A DNA stretch of 52,013 nucleotides from Nitrospira sp. (GTDB lineage Bacteria > Nitrospirota > Nitrospiria > Nitrospirales > Nitrospiraceae), in assembly GCA_024998685.1 (NCBI GenBank), contig JACOEH010000035.1, positions 1-52,013 on the forward strand. The letters run 5' to 3'. The notes under the pieces were generated by a model that worked only from the letters and a program-made list of their open reading frames with translations, was not told the origin of the DNA and searched no databases. Shown here piece after piece: positions 20,651 to 27,504 of the stretch. Each line of letters begins with the position of its first letter. Within the stretch, counting starts at the first letter, position 1. The translations under genes were made by a program, and so were the position numbers.

Positions 20651-22204
20651 GTGTCTAAGCTCGCCGTTATCGATATCGGGACGAACTCCATTCATATGGT
20701 GCTGGCTGAGATTCTCCCGGATGCCGGTTTCAAGATACTCGACCGTTTTAAGGACATGACGCGTCTGGGCAACGGTGTATTCTCAACCAGGCGGCTCTCG
20801 GAAGAGGCCATGACCCGTGCGCTGGACGTCCTCAAGACGCTGGTCACGCTCGCCCGCAACAAAGGATTCGACCGTATCATCGCCGTCGCGACCAGTGCCG
20901 TGCGTGAAGCCCGAAACGGCGGCGACTTCGTGGCCTTCATCATGGAACAGACAGGCCTGAGGGTGCGGGTGATCAGCGGGACAGAGGAAGCTCGGCTGAT
21001 TTTCCTGGGCGTCAAGCACAGTATCGCCCTCCCGGATGGACCGACGCTTGTCGTCGACATCGGGGGCGGCTCCGTGGAGTTGATCGTAGGGAATCGAGAA
21101 GGTCTGATCCACGGCAAGAGTCTCAAACTCGGAGCGATTCGTTTGGCTGAGCAATTCCTCCCCAAAGCTCCACCCTCTGAGTCGATGCTGTATGCCTTGA
21201 ACGATGCCGTACTCACCCATCTGCGCGACGCGCTCGGATCATTCAAGATGAAGAAATTTCATTCATTGGTCGCCACCTCCGGGATGGCAGGGAACCTCGG
21301 TGAGGTCGCCCATCTCCGTCAAACCGGACGACCATTGCCGCAGCATAATCTGGCGACCGTCTCATTAAAGGATGTCCGTAGCCTTGAAACGGAGTTGGCT
21401 CGATCATCAGTAAAGGCTCGTTTGGCGATTCCCGGTCTAGACCCAAAGCGTGTCGATACGCTGTTGCCGACTGCCGTGATTCTCCGGCGGCTTTTGGAAC
21501 TGTCCGATCTCAGCGAGATCACGCTCTGCGACAAGGCTATCCGTGAGGGTGTCATCTACGATTTTATCGTACGGCATCGAGAGGGTCTCAAGGCCGAAAA
21601 TGATATTCCCGACGTTCGTCGTCGCAACGTGATCAGCCTTGCCCGACGCTGCCAGGCGCCGGAGGTCCATTCACTCCATGTGGCCGACTTGGCACTGAGT
21701 CTGTTCGATCAAACCAAGAGAGAACATCGCTTGGGACAACAGGAACGCACCTGGCTGGAATACGCAGCCATTCTGCACGATGTCGGATATCTCATCAATC
21801 CGAGACAACATCATAAACACGCGTACTACCTCATCAAACATAGCGACTTGGGCGGGTTGGCGGCTGAGGAAATCGATATGGTGGCCAACATCGCTCGCTA
21901 CCACCGGCGGGCGTTGCCGTCGCTGAAGCACGAAGCATTCGATTGTTTGACGCCTCGCTTGCGACGTGTGGTCAAGATCCTTGCTTCGTTGCTTCGGATA
22001 GCCGACGGGCTCGACCGGACCCATTTCTCGCTCGTTCAGGCCGTGAACGTTAGGTTTAAGAAAGAGATTACGATCGAAGTTCATTTGACGGGAGACGCAG
22101 AAATGGAATTGTGGGCCGCAAAGAGCAGAGCCGACCTGTTCGAACAGATCTTCCATCGACCGGTCCTGTTCTCCGGGGTGCTGCCGGAAACCGAGCCGTC
22201 ATGA
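20651..22204 (+). CDS. ppx: Ppx/GppA phosphatase with C-terminal HD domain
   Basis: A 517-residue enzyme of the exopolyphosphatase/pppGpp phosphatase family, which removes terminal phosphate from polyphosphate or from pppGpp. The ASKHA-type first domain starts at IDIGTNSIHMVLAEI, with the second phosphate loop DIGGGSVELIVG at about 136-147. Residues about 330-470 form an HD domain (HVADLALSLFDQ, then LHDVGY at about 375 and IARYHRR), the longer Ppx arrangement. GTG 20651 is used as start after a GGGA site. The stop overlaps the next ATG (ATGA), so it is cotranslated with the two kinase-like genes. Substrate cannot be settled from sequence. Confidence 0.92.
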   Translation: MSKLAVIDIGTNSIHMVLAEILPDAGFKILDRFKDMTRLGNGVFSTRRLSEEAMTRALDVLKTLVTLARNKGFDRIIAVATSAVREARNGGDFVAFIMEQTGLRVRVISGTEEARLIFLGVKHSIALPDGPTLVVDIGGGSVELIVGNREGLIHGKSLKLGAIRLAEQFLPKAPPSESMLYALNDAVLTHLRDALGSFKMKKFHSLVATSGMAGNLGEVAHLRQTGRPLPQHNLATVSLKDVRSLETELARSSVKARLAIPGLDPKRVDTLLPTAVILRRLLELSDLSEITLCDKAIREGVIYDFIVRHREGLKAENDIPDVRRRNVISLARRCQAPEVHSLHVADLALSLFDQTKREHRLGQQERTWLEYAAILHDVGYLINPRQHHKHAYYLIKHSDLGGLAAEEIDMVANIARYHRRALPSLKHEAFDCLTPRLRRVVKILASLLRIADGLDRTHFSLVQAVNVRFKKEITIEVHLTGDAEMELWAAKSRADLFEQIFHRPVLFSGVLPETEPS

Positions 22205-22950
22205 CCGAACCCCACCTACTCAAGACAACTCCTCACCCTCATCCCGGGAAGCTGATCATCGTCGAAGGTATCGATGGGTCAGGGAAAAGCACTCAACTAC
22301 AACTGCTGCATAAATGGCTTGAGTCCAAAGGGCACAAGGTGTTCTTTACGGAATGGAATTCATCGGCACTCGTGAAAGAAACCACGAAACGAGGGAAAAA
22401 ATCGAAGAGCCTCACTCCCACGACGTTCAGTTTGCTGCATGCCACCGATTTTGCCAGCCGCCTCTACCATCAGATCCTCCCGCCTCTGAAGGCGGGCATG
22501 CTTGTCCTCGCCGATCGATATATGTACACGGCGTTTGCGCGCGATGTGGTGCGCGGCGTTGCGAACGAGTGGGTCCGCAAACTCTACGCGTTTGCGATCA
22601 GGCCGGATATGGCGTTTTATTTCAAGGTCCCGATCGAAGTCGCCATCTCTCGGCTCGCACGAGGGACTCGCGGTCACTTCAAGTACTATGAAGCCGGCAT
22701 GGACATGGATTTGAGCCAGGACATCACCGAAAGTTTCCGACTCTTTCAATCACGGATTCTCGCGGAGTACGACAAGATCGTCGACGAATGCGGTCTGCTG
22801 ACGATGGACGCGACCCAAGGTATCGAGACACAGCAGGAACAGATGCGGGCGCTGGTGGAAGAAGCGCTCCGTGGCTATAAACCCAGACGAGGCACCTATG
22901 GCCGACGCACGCTTTTTTGGCGACGGTTTGACATACCTAGATCCGAGTGA
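22201..22950 (+). CDS. tmk: Thymidylate-kinase-like P-loop kinase, first copy
   Basis: A 249-residue P-loop kinase of the thymidylate kinase family. Walker A is intact (EGIDGSGKST, Lys29), and the DRY motif appears as LADRYMYTAFARD. Canonical enzymes phosphorylate dTMP to dTDP. It is longer than the usual 205-215 residues, and the segment after DRY is not the standard one. A TMK-fold enzyme with another substrate is therefore possible. ATG 22201 overlaps the ppx stop by 4 nt. The 3' end overlaps the second kinase gene by 53 nt. The C-terminus is basic (KPRRGTYGRR). Confidence 0.82.
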   Translation: MTEPHLLKTTPHPHPGKLIIVEGIDGSGKSTQLQLLHKWLESKGHKVFFTEWNSSALVKETTKRGKKSKSLTPTTFSLLHATDFASRLYHQILPPLKAGMLVLADRYMYTAFARDVVRGVANEWVRKLYAFAIRPDMAFYFKVPIEVAISRLARGTRGHFKYYEAGMDMDLSQDITESFRLFQSRILAEYDKIVDECGLLTMDATQGIETQQEQMRALVEEALRGYKPRRGTYGRRTLFWRRFDIPRSE

Positions 22951-23620
22951 GCTGAAAGGCAAGTTGATCGCCGTCGAGGGAACCGACGGAGTCGGCCGAT
23001 CGACCCATATCGAGATGCTGCAAGAGTGGCTGGAGGTCCAGGGGTACGGAGTGATGACGACCGGATGGACCCGTTCCAATCTCATGTCAAAAACCATCGA
23101 ATTGGCGAAGGCCGGCAACATCGTCGATCGTTGGTCGCTCAGTCTGCTCTATGCGACGGATTTCGCCGATCGCCTCGAACATCAGATCATCCCGGCGCTC
23201 CGATCCGGATTCGTCGTCTTGACGGATCGCTATATCTATACGGCGTTCGCGCGCGATTTCGTGCGGAGCGCCGACCGACAATGGATCCGTGACGTGTTCG
23301 GGTTTGCGTTGATTCCCGACCTGGTCTGCTACCTTCGAATCGACGTGGAAACCCTGGCGCTTCGAGTCATCGAGACCACCGGAATGAATTACTGGGAATC
23401 CGGAATGGATCTCCGTCTTGGGGGCGATCTCTATGATAGTTTCAAAAAATACCAATCGCTGTTGATCGAAGAATTCGATAAGATGGCGATTGAATTTCGC
23501 TTCAATGTCGTCGATGCGAGAAAGTCTCCCGAGGAAATCCAGGATGAGCTTCGAGGATATATTCTCCGGGTGCTCCAGAACCACAAAGCTCCGATTGATA
23601 CTGAACCGGCGCCCTCTTAA
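22898..23620 (+). CDS. Thymidylate-kinase-like protein, second copy with altered P-loop
   Basis: A 240-residue paralogue of the preceding gene, with the same blocks in the same order (SLLYATDFADRLEHQI, LTDRYIYTAFARDFV, then YWESGMDLRLGGDLYDSF). Its Walker A reads EGTDGVGRST: the Lys that contacts the ATP phosphates is Arg34. P-loop Lys to Arg usually lowers or abolishes kinase activity, so this may be a regulatory or structural partner, although the rest of the fold is well kept. ATG 22898 is chosen for its GAGG site; a GTG at 22871 is also open. It overlaps tmk by 53 nt and runs 4 nt into the convergent sixA stop. Frame, length and similarity leave little doubt that it is a real gene. Confidence 0.85.
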   Translation: MADARFFGDGLTYLDPSELKGKLIAVEGTDGVGRSTHIEMLQEWLEVQGYGVMTTGWTRSNLMSKTIELAKAGNIVDRWSLSLLYATDFADRLEHQIIPALRSGFVVLTDRYIYTAFARDFVRSADRQWIRDVFGFALIPDLVCYLRIDVETLALRVIETTGMNYWESGMDLRLGGDLYDSFKKYQSLLIEEFDKMAIEFRFNVVDARKSPEEIQDELRGYILRVLQNHKAPIDTEPAPS

Positions 23621-24150
23621 GACTGTTCAATCCGTTTCTTGCCGTACGCCCGCTTTCCTATGATCCGCAGCTGCCTCGGCTGCAGCCACCAGCACAACCG
23701 CCCCCGGCCCTGGTTGAGAACGTCCTCTGATTCGACCAGCACCGCCCCGGCCTTCTTGAGCGGAAAGTTGGGAAGGGCCTTTCCACAGAGCAACAGGCTT
23801 ACCGCTTCACCGAGCTGAGGTTCATGTCCCACACATACCACCACCGCATCCGCCGGGAGTGCATGCAATAATTCAACAAGCTGCTGAGGCTTCGCTCCGA
23901 CAACCAGCTCCTCGCGCGTTTCGACCTTCAGAGTCGGACAGACCGCTGCGCGTAAGAGCCTCGCCGTATCATAGGCACGCACAAAGGGACTCGTGAACAG
24001 ATGGGTCGGCTTACAGTCAAGCGCCGCCAACCCCTCGGCGGCCTGCCGAACACGTCTTTTCCCCTTCTCCGTGAGAGGTCGATTCTCCTCCGTTCCATCC
24101 CATTCATCAGGCTCTACCGCAATCCCGTGACGAACCAAAAGACAGTCCAT
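23617..24150 (-). CDS. sixA: SixA-type phosphohistidine phosphatase
   Basis: A 177-residue member of the histidine phosphatase superfamily. The RHG motif sits at the N-terminus (LLVRHGIAV, His8), and the second catalytic His is in VGHEPQL near residue 106. A Glu/Asp-rich loop (EPDEWDGTEENRPLTEKG) is typical of SixA, which removes phosphate from phospho-His proteins. ATG 24150 is chosen over GTG 24156 for better spacing from AGAGG. The C-terminal part (about 145-177) is an added basic tail. Its stop overlaps the stop of the second kinase gene, so the two transcripts converge. SixA-like genes are often found near Ppx and polyphosphate genes, which fits here. Confidence 0.88.
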   Translation of the reverse strand: MDCLLVRHGIAVEPDEWDGTEENRPLTEKGKRRVRQAAEGLAALDCKPTHLFTSPFVRAYDTARLLRAAVCPTLKVETREELVVGAKPQQLVELLHALPADAVVVCVGHEPQLGEAVSLLLCGKALPNFPLKKAGAVLVESEDVLNQGRGRLCWWLQPRQLRIIGKRAYGKKRIEQS

Positions 24151-24521
24151 AACCACCTCTCTACATAGTAGGGCCCGAGCCTACCACAGAGAGCCGGTGC
24201 AATTAACACAAGTTTTACATGGATGTGACGATTTTGGAACGGTGGCGAGATACCTTGCTCACGAGAGAGAAGGGGAGAAACGAAGCGATTGCACCAGGAA
24301 ACACTTCCCGGCTCATCTCCACCCTGGCTTCTTGTTTTAGATGTACGGGTTTACACAGCATCATGCCGCGGCTAGGACTCGAATCGCTTCGTTTACTTGT
24401 TGGGATATCCGCTTGCTCCTCGATCACTCAGCCGCGCCATGGCCGTTCGGTGGAGTCCGGCCGTGAGAACAACGGCCGATGATATCACTCGCAATGACCT
24501 GTGCGACCATGGAGGAATACA
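24151..24521. other. Non-coding stretch with several inverted repeats
   Basis: No convincing gene in 371 bases. It lies between sixA and the small gene at 24522. It holds a perfect 13-bp inverted repeat (24278-24290 with 24382-24394), an 8-bp inverted pair that shares three bases with it (24196-24203 with 24288-24295), and a compact 7-bp hairpin with a 7-nt loop (24458-24478). The two larger pairings exclude each other. A possible 87-codon frame here (24219-24482) has no ribosome site or family likeness. Confidence 0.6.
24278..24394. repeat. 13-bp perfect inverted repeat
   Basis: AAACGAAGCGATT at 24278-24290 and its exact reverse complement at 24382-24394, separated by 91 bases. No target-site duplication or transposase is seen beside it. 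It could be a remnant of a small mobile element, a protein-binding site, or the stem of a structured RNA. Confidence 0.6.
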
Positions 24522-24731
24522 ATGACCCAACAGGCCTCGGCTCAATTATTGGCCATCATCCAAAAACGACGACAGATCGGGCTTGAGGAACTTCTGCTCT
24601 CTCTTCCCGAATTCACGTGGAATCAAGTGTTCTGCCTGGTCGACGAGCTCAGTCGTCGAAGATTAATTTGCTTGCAGCGGCGAGGGTTCGACTACGAGTT
24701 GCGAGCCGCGTCTTTGCCTGCCTCCAACTAG
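24522..24731 (+). CDS. Small winged-helix-like protein
   Basis: A 69-residue protein at ATG 24522, 4-5 nt after GGAGGA, a strong ribosome site. The pattern QLLAIIQKRRQIGLEELLLS, then FTWNQVFCLVDELSRRRLIC, resembles a winged helix-turn-helix: a helix, a second helix, then a recognition helix running into a basic wing (RRRLICLQRRGFDYEL). It may bind DNA, perhaps as a regulator of the neighbouring exopolysaccharide region, but I do not recognise a named family. It lies alone downstream of a structured non-coding stretch, and its stop overlaps that of the TPR gene by 4 nt. Confidence 0.65.
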   Translation: MTQQASAQLLAIIQKRRQIGLEELLLSLPEFTWNQVFCLVDELSRRRLICLQRRGFDYELRAASLPASN

Positions 24732-25156
24732 CTTTTTTTCGTGGTTATTGTCGGGCGGTGCGAACTCAGTCGCTCAATGCGTTCAGCGACATCCCGATAG
24801 GTCGCATCTTCACGCCTGATCCAGCGATAGGCTTCCAGCGTTTCTGCGACCCGACCCAATGATTCCAGCGTGCGCCCTAGGACATAGAGAATCTGAACAG
24901 TTTCCTTTGGCGACGCCGGCGCGGCTTTCAGGGCTTTCTGAAACGCCGTGACCGCGTCCTCATAGCGACCGGACAATTTATAACACAGTCCAATCTGGGC
25001 ATAGGCCTTGACCGCCAGGGGTTGATCCACTGCAGCCATTTCAAGCTGATCGATCGCGGCCTTGTGCAGCCCGGCGTTTTTCAGCGCGAGCCCCCGCTCA
25101 TAGCGTTCCGAAGGGTTCACTTCGGGATCGGACAAGTCCTTGATCGGATCCGACAT
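24728..25156 (-). CDS. TPR protein, paralogue of the ATPase tail
   Basis: A 142-residue soluble protein made of about three tetratricopeptide units (LALKNAGLHKAAIDQLEMAA; AYAQIGLCYKLSGRYEDAV; ILYVLGRTLESLGRVAETLE). It has the same order of blocks as residues about 320-440 of the preceding ATPase gene (AYSQVGLCYVTMKEH; VLYVLGRSLESVGR; FRDVADRL), so the two arose by duplication. It is the last gene of the minus-strand exopolysaccharide region, 80 nt after the ATPase. TPR units bind partner proteins; this one probably competes with or complements the ATPase tail. The stop overlaps a convergent small gene. Confidence 0.85.
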   Translation of the reverse strand: MSDPIKDLSDPEVNPSERYERGLALKNAGLHKAAIDQLEMAAVDQPLAVKAYAQIGLCYKLSGRYEDAVTAFQKALKAAPASPKETVQILYVLGRTLESLGRVAETLEAYRWIRREDATYRDVAERIERLSSHRPTITTKKS

Positions 25157-25236
25157 GATTCTTGTGTACTCCCCACAACTATCGAAGGCCTAGAACACTC
25201 GTAAGAAGTGGAACTGCGGGGACAGACGGGGACTCT

Positions 25237-26643
25237 CTACTTCCGATCGCCGCTGAGAAAACGTTGCACATTGTCCACCACGCTACTGAGCCATGAGTGC
25301 CTTCCTATAGAGGGGTTCTCTTTGTGACTCGATTGGTTCGCCGTCTGCTGCAACTCCCGTAACCGATCAGCGACATCTCTAAACGTTGGAGTGACATGAC
25401 TGATGCGATGGTAGACGTCCAGCGCTTGGCCGCCCCTCCCGACGGACTCAAGACTGCGCCCCAATACGTAGAGCACGTCAAGGATATCGTCCTGCAGGGC
25501 CGAGGGATCCTCCAGGGCAGTACGAAACGCCTGTATCGCAGCATGATGCTCTTTCATCGTAACGTAACACAATCCGACTTGTGAATAGGCCTCGAACCAC
25601 ATGGACTTGTCCCGGGCCGCTACATGGAACAGATCCACTGCCTCTTTCAATAGGCCTGCTTCTTTAAGTTCCATCGCTCGCGCATAGTCCTCCTCTGGAG
25701 ATCTCTCCCGGTAGGCCTCGGCTGATTCTGAAGACACTGTAGTCGGCTCTGGGCTCGGAATAGGATCATCCAGTTCCCTGGGATCTTCCGGTGCCGCAGC
25801 AAGTCCCACCAGCCCCTCTTTTTCGGCCAGTGGAAGGATGCCTCCCTTACTCCGATCAAGGGCTGCCTGGGCGACCAACTTGGAGGTAATGATTCTTGCT
25901 TGTTCAGCATATCCATAGGTCAAGGCGATATCCGATACTTGATTGATCAGTCGCGGGTTCCCTCGACTCAATCGATGCACCAATGCACAAGCCGTATTCG
26001 TAAAGAGGGACGGACGCCCGCCTGCGACTCGTATTCGATGGCGAATATAGTTGGTGGTATCGCCTTCAGAGAGCGGTTTCAGATGGTAGTCGACGACAAT
26101 CCGCTGCGCAAACTGGGTCATATCGATGCGCTGCAGCAGCGTGTACAGATCGGGTTGGCCCGAGAGGATGATCTGCAGCTTCAAGATCTTGCCGTCGTTC
26201 ATGTTGGACAACAGCCGCAATTCTTCGAGCAGCTCAGCCCCCAGGCTTTGGGCTTCATCGACGATGAGAATGACCCGCCGAAAACGTTTCGACTCCTGAG
26301 ATAGAAACTCTGAAAAGATGTGGTAGGCTTCGATCGGGTCCAGTCGTTTGGTGCTTAACCCAAGAGACAGGAGAATCCACGGCAAGAGCTGCTCGATATT
26401 GTAACGGGCATTGGTAACCAACCCGATTTTATGTTTGCTTCCATGCTCGGCGATGAGCTTTTGCAATAACGATGTCTTCCCCATGCCGGGATCGCCCGTG
26501 AGCACCATGAACGGCGCCTGACTCAGAATGCCATACTCCAGAAGGCTGTAAGCAGCCTGATGCTCCGAACCGGGGTAGAGAAAGCTGCTGTCCGGCAAGA
26601 GCGCGAACGGCTTAGCCTTGAACTGATAGAATGCCTCGTACAT
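25237..26643 (-). CDS. ExeA-like AAA ATPase with TPR tail (exosortase-locus type)
   Basis: A 468-residue cytoplasmic ATPase. It begins MYEAFYQFKAKPFALLPD, the signature of the ExeA/GspA-like ATPases found in PEP-CTERM/exosortase exopolysaccharide loci. Walker A is GDPGMGKT at 50-57, Walker B VILIVDEAQ near 124-132, and there is an AAA sensor region (IILSGQPDLY). Residues about 265-315 are a linker, and about 320-440 carry TPR units, an addition to the usual 270-350-residue protein. The equivalent TPR block exists as a separate gene just downstream. It lies 22 nt after the BY-kinase-like gene. It is probably a regulator or assembly ATPase for export; its exact role is unknown even in studied loci. 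Confidence 0.87.
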   Translation of the reverse strand: MYEAFYQFKAKPFALLPDSSFLYPGSEHQAAYSLLEYGILSQAPFMVLTGDPGMGKTSLLQKLIAEHGSKHKIGLVTNARYNIEQLLPWILLSLGLSTKRLDPIEAYHIFSEFLSQESKRFRRVILIVDEAQSLGAELLEELRLLSNMNDGKILKLQIILSGQPDLYTLLQRIDMTQFAQRIVVDYHLKPLSEGDTTNYIRHRIRVAGGRPSLFTNTACALVHRLSRGNPRLINQVSDIALTYGYAEQARIITSKLVAQAALDRSKGGILPLAEKEGLVGLAAAPEDPRELDDPIPSPEPTTVSSESAEAYRERSPEEDYARAMELKEAGLLKEAVDLFHVAARDKSMWFEAYSQVGLCYVTMKEHHAAIQAFRTALEDPSALQDDILDVLYVLGRSLESVGRGGQALDVYHRISHVTPTFRDVADRLRELQQTANQSSHKENPSIGRHSWLSSVVDNVQRFLSGDRK

Positions 26644-26665
26644 GGGTACACCGCTCGGTGGCCGA

Positions 26666-27490
26666 CTACGTGGTCAACATGGCCTTCATCTCTGCCAGAG
26701 ATAGAGACGATCGGCCGGCTTTGTTTAACACCGTTCCCAGAACAGGGCGTGAATTCTTGACCAGCGCCAGCGCCCGCTGCAGCTCTTCACCCGTCGTCTT
26801 CCCCTCCTCAACGACGAGAAGAAGAGCGTCCGTGTACGGGGAAAATGCCAAGACATCCGCCGTATGGAGCAACGGTGGGAGGTCAAATATGACGACTCGC
26901 GAGGGATATCGATGCTTCAGCTCCTCCACGAGGGCTACCATTTTGGGGGAAGTCAAAATCTCGGTGGAGTTTGAGATCGCCCGCCCCCCCGGCAGCAAGA
27001 CGAACCGCCCGATTCCGGGATGAAGAAGCAGATCCTCGACAGGCTGATCGTCCAGCAAATAATCGACGAGACCAAGACAGTCTTTCAAGCCGAATACTTG
27101 ATGCACCGTGGGGTCTTGCAGATCCGAGTCCACGAGAAGCACCGTTTGGGTTGTTTCCATGGCAAGACTCACGGCCAAATTGACGGCAGTCAGTGTCTTA
27201 CCCTCACCGTAACCTGGGCTTGTCACCCCCACCACATTCCACCCGTTTTCCCGCAGCCGCTGCGTGACCTGTGTTCGAAGAATCTTGTACGCATCGACGA
27301 ACGGTCCTTTGCTATGAGCCGCCATGACTCGATGCCCATGTAGAACAGCGTGCTCAATGCTCAGCGTTCTGGTTCGTGTATAGGTGATCGGCGGCGGCAC
27401 GGACTGGGCAGCCCGTTTCTGGCTCTCCCCGTGAGAAGAGGAGCTCTTGAAATCCTTATACAGCTCAAGTGCGGTACGAATACGATCCAT
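26666..27490 (-). CDS. BY-kinase/MinD-like ATPase of the exopolysaccharide system
   Basis: A 274-residue cytoplasmic P-loop protein of the CpsD/Wzc type that partners Wzz-like proteins. Walker A is SPGYGEGKT, Walker A' LLVDSDLQDP and Walker B VVIFDLPPLL. The N-terminal segment (MDRIRTALELYKDF, then a Pro/Ser linker and AHSKGPFVDAYKILRTQV) matches exosortase-locus autokinases. ATG 27490 is chosen: it is 14 nt after the chain-length gene stop and behind an AAGGCGG site. The C-terminus ends LAEMKAMLTT with no tyrosine cluster, so the autophosphorylation tail of classical BY-kinases is absent. It may work as an ATPase switch or use other Tyr residues. Confidence 0.87.
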   Translation of the reverse strand: MDRIRTALELYKDFKSSSSHGESQKRAAQSVPPPITYTRTRTLSIEHAVLHGHRVMAAHSKGPFVDAYKILRTQVTQRLRENGWNVVGVTSPGYGEGKTLTAVNLAVSLAMETTQTVLLVDSDLQDPTVHQVFGLKDCLGLVDYLLDDQPVEDLLLHPGIGRFVLLPGGRAISNSTEILTSPKMVALVEELKHRYPSRVVIFDLPPLLHTADVLAFSPYTDALLLVVEEGKTTGEELQRALALVKNSRPVLGTVLNKAGRSSLSLAEMKAMLTT

Positions 27491-27504
27491 GGCCGCCTTT
27501 CTAG

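Noticed and set aside
24219-24482. An 87-codon frame between sixA and the small gene
   Set aside because: Sequence shows no domain or signal, no good ribosome site, and crosses the inverted repeats.
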